The notes beneath the pieces were generated by a model. The model saw only the letters and a list, made by a program, of their open reading frames with translations, had not been told where the DNA came from and searched no databases. From Bacteroidales bacterium (GTDB lineage: Bacteria > Bacteroidota > Bacteroidia > Bacteroidales > UBA7960), in the NCBI GenBank assembly GCA_007131895.1, contig SLPR01000476.1:1-13085 (forward strand): a stretch of 13,085 nucleotides of DNA. The letters run 5' to 3'. Below, piece after piece: positions 1 to 8,200 of the stretch. The stretch's first letter is position 1. The number at the start of each line of letters is the position of its first letter. Made by a program: the position numbers and the translations under genes.

Positions 1-2967
1 CCGGAAAAGGAAAAAAAGCCCCGGCTGACTTCAGTCAAAGACTCAGTTAAAACTCTTGGAATTGCAAAAAAAATCAACAAAACCCTTACCCAGAAACAGA
101 AAATTGTTGTTCTGGTAAGGTTGTTTGAGCTGGTCAATTCCGACAAAAACTTCACTCCACAGCGTATGGCTATCATTGATACCGCCGCTGAGGTTTTTAA
201 TGTTTCAAAAGAAGAATACAATGCTATTTCTTCCTTTGTAATTGAAAACCAACCCGAGAAACACGATTTCGCAGATATCCTTTTTATTCATGCTGAAAAA
301 TTACCTAATAAAAACTCACATTTCATTCAATCGCCACAATTAAATGGAAGTATAATCATCCTAAGGGTGAAAAGCGTTGATTTATACTTTCTTCGATATA
401 CCGGCGATAGCGAGTTGTTGCTAAACGGGCTGCCCATCAACAAACAGCGAATATACCTGTTTGCCAACGGCAGTGTGCTAAAGCAGCCCAAGGGTAAACC
501 TATATTTTATACAGATATTGCTGCCAAGTTCCTTTCAGACTCCTCAGCAATACATGTAAGTTTCAAAGCTGAAGAAATTGGACTCACATTTGCTAATGGA
601 CATGAGGGTTTAAGAGATATCAAGATAGAGGAACAATCCGGAAAAATGGTCGCCATTATGGGCGGCAGTGGTGCCGGAAAAACAACCCTGCTCAATGTAC
701 TATCGGGAATAGATAATCCCAGCAAGGGCTACGTGCATATAAACGGAGTAAACCTTCATGAAGAAACCGAACTTGTCAAAGGCATTATCGGATATATTCC
801 GCAGGATGATTTACTCATTGAGGAACTCACTGTATACGAAAATCTTTATTTCAGTACCAAGCTGGTTTACAAAGATTTATCTGAGGATCAAATAGAGGAG
901 AAAGTAAACAAAGTACTGCTTAGCCTGGGACTTTTTCAGAGAAAAGACCTGAAAGTTGGCAACCCGCTGGATAAAAAAATCAGCGGTGGACAGCGCAAAA
1001 GACTCAATATCGGCCTTGAACTTATCCGTGAACCTGCGGTACTTTTTGTGGATGAACCCACCTCTGGACTTTCTTCGCGGGATTCGGAAAATGTAATGGA
1101 GTTGCTGCGCGAACTTGCCGTCAGAGGTAAGCTCATATTTGTGGTTATCCACCAGCCATCTTCCGAAATTTACAAGATGTTTGACAATGTCATTATTCTT
1201 GATGAAGGTGGCCATCAGATATACTATGGTAACCCTGTGGAGGCTGTCATATACTTCAAGAAAATTGACAACCAGATCAACAGCGATATTGGTGAATGTC
1301 CGCGTTGCGGTAACGTAAATCCGGAAACCATTTTCAATATTATTGAATCCCTCATTGTGGATGAATACGGCCGTACAACCGGAAACCGTAAGGTTTCTCC
1401 TGTTGAATGGTCTGATTATTACAAGGCAAACAAAAAATCACTTCAGGAACAGCAGGAATTTGATCCTCTGCCCGAGGCATTTAAAAAACCTAACTGGTTC
1501 AACCAGTTGAAAATATTCTTTTCAAGAGACCTTTACAGCAAACTGGCCAACACGCAGTACATGGTGCTCAATTTACTGGAAGCACCCATACTTGCTTTTT
1601 TGCTTGCATATATCATCAGGTATATCGACGACCCCACTTCCAGCATTTATGTTTTTCGGGACAATGAAAATATAATGCCCTATTTGTTTATGTGCACAAT
1701 TGTAGCACTGTTTGTGGGTTTGATAGTAAGTGCCGAGGAGATATACAAAGACAGAAAAATACTAAAGCGGGAAAGCTTTCTTAACCTGAGCAGAAGCAGT
1801 TACCTTTTCTCCAAACTCAGCATTCTGTTCATTATCTCAGCCATTCAGGCAGCCCTTTTTGTACTGGTTGGAAATTCCATTCTGGGGATAAAAGGGATGT
1901 ATTTTGAATACTGGCTCATGTTCTTTTCTCTCTCTACTCTTGCCAATGTTCTGGGGCTTAACATTTCATCTGCCTTCAACTCAGCAGTTACTATTTATAT
2001 ACTCATCCCCTTCCTGATCATTCCCCAGATGGTACTCACCGGAGCCATGTTCAGCTTCGATAAGATTAACCGCAATATTGGAGGAGGGCGCGAAAAGGTT
2101 CCGTTTATAGCCGAAGTTATGCCGTCGAGATGGGCATTTGAAGCACTGGTGGTCAATCAATTTGTAAACAACCGGTACGAAAGGCAGTTTTATGATTTGC
2201 GCAAAATGGAAAGCGTTTTTAATTATAAAAATGTCTACTACATTCCCGAAATCAGAGGGTTTGTTGAGAATTACCGTTCAAGGGTATTGGCCAACAACGA
2301 GAATCCCATTACTACTGACAATATCGAACTAATTTACAATGAAATAGAACGGGAGAACAATTCACCCCTTGCCAGAAGACACAATGTGATTTTTGAAAAG
2401 GTAAGCCAAATCAATCCCGGGGAGTTCGACATGGCCCTGGCCGGCGATATCCTCAGGTATCTGGATAAATTGCAGGAGTTTTACCGGCTGAATTTTAACA
2501 ACCTCAACGAAACCCTTGACCAGCGCATAAGCCAAATGGTCAGCACTCCCGAAAAACGTGAACAATATCAGGCGTTCTACGATGACAATTTCAACACCTA
2601 CCTTTCAAGATTTGCCAGAAACACTATGGCTCCCCTACCCCTGGTAAGGCTTGGGAACCGTTTAGTACAAAAGATTGATCCCGTATACCTGGACCCACAA
2701 GACAGAAGAACACTTAGTTTCAGAAGTCACTTCCTGTCACCCAATAAAAACTTTTTTGGCTCCCTGGTTCCCACTTTCTACTTCAATGTTGGAGTTATCT
2801 GGATGTTCACTGTTTTTGCCTACATCGCTCTTTATTACAATGCCCTGGGCAAGTTACTTGTTTCCTTTGAAAACCTGGGAAGCAGAATCAGCAAAATGCC
2901 TTTGAAATTTCGTTTTCGCAGAAAAAAAACGACCCAAAGTACTTCTGTAAATGAATCTAACAATTAA
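1..2967 (+). CDS. ABCG-like ABC transporter, ATPase-permease fusion (5' end missing)
   Basis: The reading frame is open from the first base, so the true start lies upstream; a TTG at 121 is possible but the in-frame sequence before it reads as normal protein. Numbering from the first in-window codon: a helical N-terminal region (about 15-90, TerB-like in feel), a beta-rich stretch (about 115-180, perhaps a degenerate FHA fold, unsure), then an ATPase domain with Walker A GGSGAGKTT (221-229), Q-loop Q268, signature ISGGQRKRL (328-336), Walker B ending D351-E352 and H-loop H384. A linker holds CPRCG (433-437). Membrane helices are at about 521-541, 558-580, 602-624, 637-656, 662-686 and 930-949, followed by a basic cytoplasmic tail. 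ATPase before permease in one chain is the ABCG/ABC-2 order, so export or lipid/polymer handling at the inner membrane is likely; the substrate is unknown. The loop of about 240 residues before the last helix is far larger than in ordinary ABCG proteins. It is followed by a lipoprotein gene after 31 bases. Confidence 0.93.
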   Translation, partial: PEKEKKPRLTSVKDSVKTLGIAKKINKTLTQKQKIVVLVRLFELVNSDKNFTPQRMAIIDTAAEVFNVSKEEYNAISSFVIENQPEKHDFADILFIHAEKLPNKNSHFIQSPQLNGSIIILRVKSVDLYFLRYTGDSELLLNGLPINKQRIYLFANGSVLKQPKGKPIFYTDIAAKFLSDSSAIHVSFKAEEIGLTFANGHEGLRDIKIEEQSGKMVAIMGGSGAGKTTLLNVLSGIDNPSKGYVHINGVNLHEETELVKGIIGYIPQDDLLIEELTVYENLYFSTKLVYKDLSEDQIEEKVNKVLLSLGLFQRKDLKVGNPLDKKISGGQRKRLNIGLELIREPAVLFVDEPTSGLSSRDSENVMELLRELAVRGKLIFVVIHQPSSEIYKMFDNVIILDEGGHQIYYGNPVEAVIYFKKIDNQINSDIGECPRCGNVNPETIFNIIESLIVDEYGRTTGNRKVSPVEWSDYYKANKKSLQEQQEFDPLPEAFKKPNWFNQLKIFFSRDLYSKLANTQYMVLNLLEAPILAFLLAYIIRYIDDPTSSIYVFRDNENIMPYLFMCTIVALFVGLIVSAEEIYKDRKILKRESFLNLSRSSYLFSKLSILFIISAIQAALFVLVGNSILGIKGMYFEYWLMFFSLSTLANVLGLNISSAFNSAVTIYILIPFLIIPQMVLTGAMFSFDKINRNIGGGREKVPFIAEVMPSRWAFEALVVNQFVNNRYERQFYDLRKMESVFNYKNVYYIPEIRGFVENYRSRVLANNENPITTDNIELIYNEIERENNSPLARRHNVIFEKVSQINPGEFDMALAGDILRYLDKLQEFYRLNFNNLNETLDQRISQMVSTPEKREQYQAFYDDNFNTYLSRFARNTMAPLPLVRLGNRLVQKIDPVYLDPQDRRTLSFRSHFLSPNKNFFGSLVPTFYFNVGVIWMFTVFAYIALYYNALGKLLVSFENLGSRISKMPLKFRFRRKKTTQSTSVNESNN

Positions 2968-2998
2968 GCACCGATTTGTAAAATCAATATTAATCAAC

Positions 2999-3907
2999 AT
3001 GAAAAAACTAAAACTACTTCCGTTACTGTTGTCCCTGGTTGCTATTATACTGACATCAGGATGCCAGCAAGGAGCAAGACAAGAAGCCACGGACCTGTTA
3101 AGTGACTCCCTGATAGTATCAGCCGTAAGGCTCGATGACCAGGTGATTGGCGAAATGATTTCATCAGTACCCAACCCTGTTGAAATGTCAGCACTTCTGC
3201 AAAGATCAGGGGTGGTCTACTCCCAGGAGCTTCTAAACCCTGCCAACAATATAAACAGTTACAATACAAACTTCAAACGTGCGCTCAACCTGGGGGTTTA
3301 CGGAACAGACCTGGTTTACATGAACATCTATGACCGTACCATTGCCACACTCCGTTACCTGAGCAATGTAAGAGATTTGGCTGCCGATTTAAGAGTTGAG
3401 CAGTTTTTTGACTACGAAACCCTCAACAGACTTTCGGAAAGCAGCCGCAATATTGATTCCGTGCTTTTCATTACCAATACCGGTTTTGATAATATGAGCC
3501 GTTACCTCATCAGCCAGGGTCGGGGAAATCTTTCCGTACTGACTTCTTACGGAACCTGGATCGAGAGCCTATATATTGCCACCCACGTGCAAACCGTACC
3601 CCCTAACCGTGAAACCATTAACATTAGAATTGGTGAGCAGAAAAAAGTACTCGATAATATTATCCTGCTTTTGAATACTTACAGACAAGACCCCAATTTT
3701 GCTGAGCTCATTGAAGACCTGATGAAACTCAAAAGAGAGTTTGACAAGGTAACCATTTCCTATATTTACAGAGAACCCACCATAGAAGAAGTTGACGGAA
3801 TGGTTGTTCTGGTAGACAATTCGCGCAGCGAAGTTAATATAAGCGACGAAGTGATTGAGTCCATTGCTGCTGTAGTAGCCGAAATCAGAAATAAAATTAT
3901 TAGCTGA
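2999..3907 (+). CDS. lipoprotein of unknown function, partner of the ABC transporter
   Basis: I chose the ATG at 2999 because it directly begins a lipoprotein signal peptide: MKKLK, a hydrophobic run, then LTSGC with the lipidated cysteine at residue 22. An ATG at 2951 in the same frame overlaps the transporter gene and would only add a basic 16-residue leader. The mature part (about 280 residues) has no further cysteine, looks largely helical and lacks any catalytic motif I know. It resembles a Bacteroidota lipoprotein family I recall only as hypothetical, with the pattern NLGVYGTDL-Y-NIYD near residue 100. The 31-base gap to the ABC gene and the lack of a terminator between them suggest one transcript, so it may sit in the periplasm or outer membrane and act with the transporter's large loop. 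That role is inference. Confidence in the gene and its lipidation is high; its function is unknown. Confidence 0.9.
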   Translation: MKKLKLLPLLLSLVAIILTSGCQQGARQEATDLLSDSLIVSAVRLDDQVIGEMISSVPNPVEMSALLQRSGVVYSQELLNPANNINSYNTNFKRALNLGVYGTDLVYMNIYDRTIATLRYLSNVRDLAADLRVEQFFDYETLNRLSESSRNIDSVLFITNTGFDNMSRYLISQGRGNLSVLTSYGTWIESLYIATHVQTVPPNRETINIRIGEQKKVLDNIILLLNTYRQDPNFAELIEDLMKLKREFDKVTISYIYREPTIEEVDGMVVLVDNSRSEVNISDEVIESIAAVVAEIRNKIIS

Positions 3908-3931
3908 GATTCTTCAGTAAGTCTATCTTTG
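3900..3931 (+). promoter_or_regulatory. possible Bacteroidota promoter for the small secreted protein
   Basis: TATCTTTG at 3924-3931 matches the -7 pattern TAnnTTTG exactly. Twenty bases upstream, TTAG at 3900-3903 matches the -33 pattern TTTG in three of four positions. Transcription would begin near 3938, before both candidate starts of the next gene. The first element overlaps the end of the lipoprotein gene. Confidence 0.4.
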
Positions 3932-4068
3932 TAGCCCCTGGATGTAATCAGTATCCACCAAAATTAAAAACAAGAAATATGAAACCTCTGCAGTTCATTC
4001 CTTTACACAATCCGAAGAATGATCAGGATGAGGTTCCATTTGAAATATTTCATAAAAACTCTGAACAC

Positions 4069-4506
4069 ATGAAAAAGTATTTAGTCCTTTTTAGTTTACT
4101 TTTTTTTACCTTACTTAGCAGTAAAGGGTTCTCTCAATGCGGAAACCTGCTGGAAGTTTGTCATGGGAAACTGGATAATGCCCGTTTTCTCAAAAGCTGG
4201 CCTGTACAGTTGCCCCAACAGGGACGAGGTGAAACCCTTCCACAGGTAAGCTTCAAAATGCCCCTTACAGCCGGAACAACCTATAAAATCTTTGCCTGTA
4301 GTGCAGAAGAACTACCCGGAAAAGTTATTATCAGTATTCGTAACCATAACGACGATTTGGTAATTACCTCCTACCTGGTCGAACAGCAAAGACATCTTCC
4401 CATGATCATGTTTCCTGTAGGGATGAGTGGGATTTATACCTTCAGTTTTTATTTCGAAGACGGCAAGGAGGGTTGCGCTGTCGGGGTGGTTTCCAGTGTA
4501 AATTAG
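4069..4506 (+). CDS. small secreted protein, unknown function
   Basis: I chose the ATG at 4069 because a classical signal peptide starts there: MKKY, a hydrophobic run of about 12 residues, then a likely cleavage near KGFS-Q at residues 19-23. An in-frame ATG at 3979 would put 30 hydrophilic residues before this signal; it cannot be excluded, since the only promoter match lies upstream of both. The mature part is about 120 residues with four cysteines (in QCGN, EVCHG, FACSA and EGCAV), so two disulfides are possible. It alternates short hydrophobic strands, suggesting a beta-sandwich. The C-terminal pattern of a glycine-tyrosine strand, a FEDGKEGCAVGV segment and a few last residues recalls a family of small Bacteroidota exported proteins without assigned function. 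There is no C-terminal sorting domain and no catalytic motif. It is probably periplasmic or surface-exposed. Its link to the genes on either side is unclear. Confidence 0.8.
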   Translation: MKKYLVLFSLLFFTLLSSKGFSQCGNLLEVCHGKLDNARFLKSWPVQLPQQGRGETLPQVSFKMPLTAGTTYKIFACSAEELPGKVIISIRNHNDDLVITSYLVEQQRHLPMIMFPVGMSGIYTFSFYFEDGKEGCAVGVVSSVN

Positions 4507-4612
4507 TTTTAATAGTACTATAATTTACCGAAATTTAAGTGAAACTCTGACTTATAAACGCAGTTAAAATTGTATTTTGGCTGCCTGATAAAAATGTTTA
4601 ACTCAAAATAAG

Positions 4613-5005
4613 ATGGAAAAAACCAGGCAGAAAAAAATATTTGTTGTTGAAGACAATAAAACCGAAGGAATGTTACTCAAGCTTTGTCTGGGTTCTATCA
4701 GGAACATAGCCATAACAAACTTCACTTTAGGTCAGGATTTGCTCGACAACCTCAATGAAAACCCCGACATCGTTATTGCAGATATGATGCTGCCTGATAT
4801 ATCAGGAGAAGAGTTAGTTAATGTCATTAAGGAATATAACCCCGGTACGGAGGTTATTGTAGTTTCGGCACAAAAAGATATTGATTTGATTGCAAGATTG
4901 CAGGAGCTGGGAATTTATAATTACCTGGTCAAAAGCGAAACCTGCATGGAGACATTACAGAAGTCTATCGAAGACCTTACATTCCTGATAGATCATAAAC
5001 GCTGA
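4613..5005 (+). CDS. single-domain response regulator (receiver only)
   Basis: This 130-residue protein is a lone receiver domain. Visible receiver hallmarks are the acidic pair E13-D14 in VVEDN, the phospho-acceptor D57 in IADMMLPD, S85 in the switch position (VVSAQ) and K107 in YLVKS, all at the usual spacing. It has no output domain, so it would act by protein contact or as a phosphate relay or sink, like CheY or Spo0F. The start ATG follows an A/T-rich leader, and a strong terminator lies 19 bases after the stop, so it seems to be a single-gene unit or the last gene of one. The nearest candidate partners are the CheB-CheR-PAS protein downstream and the truncated kinase at the window end; pairing is inference. 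No clear promoter is visible in the 106 bases upstream; a TATTTTGG at 4573 has the wrong internal spacing. Confidence 0.93.
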   Translation: MEKTRQKKIFVVEDNKTEGMLLKLCLGSIRNIAITNFTLGQDLLDNLNENPDIVIADMMLPDISGEELVNVIKEYNPGTEVIVVSAQKDIDLIARLQELGIYNYLVKSETCMETLQKSIEDLTFLIDHKR

Positions 5006-5024
5006 ACCGCATTTTTTATCTCTT

Positions 5025-5055
5025 AAAACGGGTCTTGTAAGACCCGTTTTTTTTT
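5025..5055 (+). terminator. intrinsic terminator after the response regulator
   Basis: A perfect 11-base-pair stem (AAAACGGGTCT paired with AGACCCGTTTT) closes on the loop TGTA, and the T run continues to 5055. It begins 19 bases after the stop codon at 5005 and should end the transcript before the CheB-CheR gene. Confidence 0.9.
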
Positions 5056-5122
5056 ATCCCCTCCCTGCCAGTTTAAGCATATAGCTTTCAAAACAATTGG
5101 CATTTTTATTACTTTTATAAGC

Positions 5123-5154
5123 GTTTTGGTCAAAACTTTTCAGCATACATGCTG
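5123..5154 (+). promoter_or_regulatory. two adjacent perfect palindromes upstream of the CheB-CheR gene
   Basis: GTTTTG-GT-CAAAAC (5123-5136) and CAGCAT-AC-ATGCTG (5141-5154) are each perfect 6-2-6 inverted repeats separated by TTTT. They lie in the promoter region, 116-147 bases before the ATG at 5270. A weak promoter match, TTTC (5086-5089), 20 bases, TACTTTTA (5110-5117), would start transcription inside the first palindrome. They could be operator sites or short RNA hairpins in the leader; no binding protein is recognised. Confidence 0.35.
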
Positions 5155-5269
5155 TTTAGTAGCAATGCAAAGAAACTCACTGGTATAATCAATCATTCTC
5201 TATTCATAGTATTAAACCCAGTAAAATTATTCGCAACGAGCGCATAAACCAAAAAACAGCCAGAAGAAT

Positions 5270-8200
5270 ATGAACCAGGAAGGAAAAGACAACCCTGCAC
5301 ACGGAAACATCGCCGAAGAAAAAATTCATGATATGACTAATACCCCTGCGGAAGAGCGTAATGGTTTCTGTGTAGGAGTAGGAGCATCAGCCGGCGGACT
5401 GGAAGCGTTAGAACAGTTTTTCAGAAAAATGCCTTCGGACAGCGGATTATCGTTTGTAGTAGTTCAGCACTTGTCACCCGATTACAAAAGCCTGATGGTT
5501 GAATTGTTGTCAAAGCATACAATGATGCAGGTTCAAAGAGCAGAGGATGGCATGAAAATAATGCCTGACTGCATTTACCTGATTCCGCCAAAAAAAAATA
5601 TGACCATCTTTCATGGTGCACTTTTTCTTAGTGATCAGAACCATAATCACATAATAAATCTTCCTATAGATATTTTTTTCAGGTCCTTAGCGGAAGACTA
5701 TGGTGATAAATCTGTGGGAATAATTCTTTCCGGAACGGGAAGTGATGGCACTTTAGGCATCAGGGCAATCAAGGGAATTGGAGGTATGGTAATGGCTCAG
5801 GATGACAATAGTGCCAAGTTTGACGGCATGCCCAGAAGCGCTATAGCTACCGGAATGGTGGATTATATACTTCCTGCAGAGAAGATGCCTGAAGAACTCT
5901 TAAAATATATTAAACATCCCCTGACTTCCAAAGCGCGGGAGAAAGAAAACACTTCCGGGCACGATAATACCCTGGGCAAGATTCTGTCAATTATTCGCAA
6001 TACAACCGGGGTTGACTTTGCCTATTATAAGCCCAATACCATTATCAGAAGACTTGAAAGACGTATCAGTATCAACCAGATTTCCAGCTATGAGGATTAT
6101 GTCATTTTTCTGGAACAATCCGTAAAAGAAGTCAATATTCTTTACAAAGAACTATTGATTGGCGTTACCAGGTTTTTCAGAGACACTGATGGTTTCGACA
6201 TAATCAAAGAACAGGTGATTCCCCGGATTCTGAAAAATAAAAGCAAGGATGACCCCATCAGGTTGTGGAGCGTAGGCTGCAGTACAGGTGAAGAAGCTTA
6301 CAGTCTGGCCATGCTTTTGAAAGAACATATCGGGGAAAATGATAACAACCATGATATAAAAATCTTTGCCACAGATCTGGATAAGGAATCCATTGAGTAT
6401 GGCAGCATGGGACTATATCCGGAAAGTATTGTGGCAGATGTAAGTATGGAGAGGTTAAAGAAGTTTTTTATCAAAAAAGAAAAAGGTTATCAGATAAAGG
6501 AAAACATCCGCAAGATGGTAATCTTTGCCACCCATAATATTATCAAGGATCCGCCTTTCTCCAAGATAGACCTTATCAGTTGTCGCAACATGTTGATTTA
6601 TCTGAAGCCACTAATGCAAAAAAAGGTGTTATCTCTTTTCCATTTCTCGCTTCACAAGAATGGATATTTGTTCCTGGGCTCCAGTGAATCACTTGGCGAT
6701 CTTTCAAGAAACTTCAATACCCTCAACAGCAAATGGAAAATATACTCCTTCAAAGATAATTTCAACAATGACAACATAGGTGACTTTCTTTTGCCTTCTA
6801 TTCACAGGCCCAAGAGCTCATCCATGATACCCGAAATTGCGGTAAAAAACCATGCTACCTCAGATATCACAGACTATATTTATAACAGTATTATTGAGGA
6901 GTTCCTTCCTCCCTCTGTAATCATTGACGAAAATTTTGAAATTGTCCATATCCTTAAAGATGTAAACAAATACATCAAATTACCCTCGGGGAAAATCAGT
7001 CTTGACATCCTTTCTCTTGTCAGGAAAGAAATCTGTACAACTCTTTCCATTGCCATACATAAATCGTTAAAAGAAAACAAGGAAATAATCTATAACGACT
7101 TTAAACTACGCGAAAAAGGTGAAATTATCCATCTGAACATCAAAGTTAAACCCATTGAAAAAAAGATCAAATCCCGCAAATTGCTTTTCATAGCATTTGA
7201 AGAACAGCATACCATCAAAACCATTATCAGTGAAAACGATAGCCAAAGTATTGAATACGATACCAACCAGCAAATAAAAGATCTGGAACTTGAGTTGAAA
7301 TATACCAGGGAAAACCTGCAGGCCACCATCGAAGAGCTTGGCACCTCCAATGAAGAGCTGCAAGCCACCAATGAGGAGTTGATTGCCTCCAATGAGGAGT
7401 TGCAATCAACCAATGAAGAGCTGCAATCTGTAAACGAGGAGTTGTACACGGTAAACAGTGAATACCAGAACAAAATAGATATTCTTACCCAACTGAACAA
7501 TGATATCAACAACCTGCTGAAGAATACCAATATCGGCACGGTATTTCTTGACAGAAACCTGCTCATTCGCAAATATACTCCAGCAGTCACTTCCGCAATT
7601 AACATCCTGGATATGGATATAGGAAGACCTATACATCACATATCACATAACACCTTGTATGATAGTTTACTGGAAGACATAGAAAATGTGCTGAGAACCC
7701 TGGTTATTAAAGAGGTGGAAGTACAAGGTAAAAAGAACAACTGGTTTTTGATGCGTATACTTCCTTACCGCACCCTCGAAAACGCCATTGACGGAGTGGT
7801 GATAACTTTTTTTGATATTACAGAAAGAAAAATATTTGAAGAGCAAATCCAGCGAAAATCCAATCTGCTCATTTCCGTACTCGACAATAGCCCTGTTGCC
7901 AGTACCATCCTTGATGAGAACGGCAAAATCACTTATGCCAACCACATGGCAGAAAAGGTACTGGGTCTTACCAAAGATGAAATCACCCGACGAAGCTTCA
8001 ACACTCCCAAATGGAAGATTACAGATGAAAATGGTCAGGATATTCCGGACGAAAAACTACCTTTCATGATTGTAACCCAAACAGGCATACCGGTATTTAA
8101 TATAATACACAATATAGAATGGCCTGATGGCATCCAAAAAACCCTTAGCATTAATGGCTCTCCCATTTTTGATGAGCATAAAAAGGTAGATGGAGTAGTT

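Noticed and set aside
2951..2998. Upstream ATG for the lipoprotein, overlapping the ABC gene
   Set aside because: It would place a basic 16-residue leader before a complete lipoprotein signal that has its own ATG at 2999.
4507..4545. A/T-rich dyads (ATAGTACTAT at 4512-4521, AATTT-ACCG-AAATT downstream) as a terminator of the small secreted protein
   Set aside because: The stems are short, A/T only and lack a following T run.
7331..7456. Regular short repeats resembling a CRISPR-like array
   Set aside because: The units are contiguous, 21 bases, in frame and without spacers; they encode coiled-coil heptads.
7090..7605. Long antisense open frame of 171 codons opposite the CheB-CheR-PAS gene, plus shorter antisense frames nearby
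   Set aside because: It lies opposite the NEELQ heptad repeats, whose reverse complement lacks stops and gives a serine-rich repetitive translation. The sense strand has clear domain motifs throughout.
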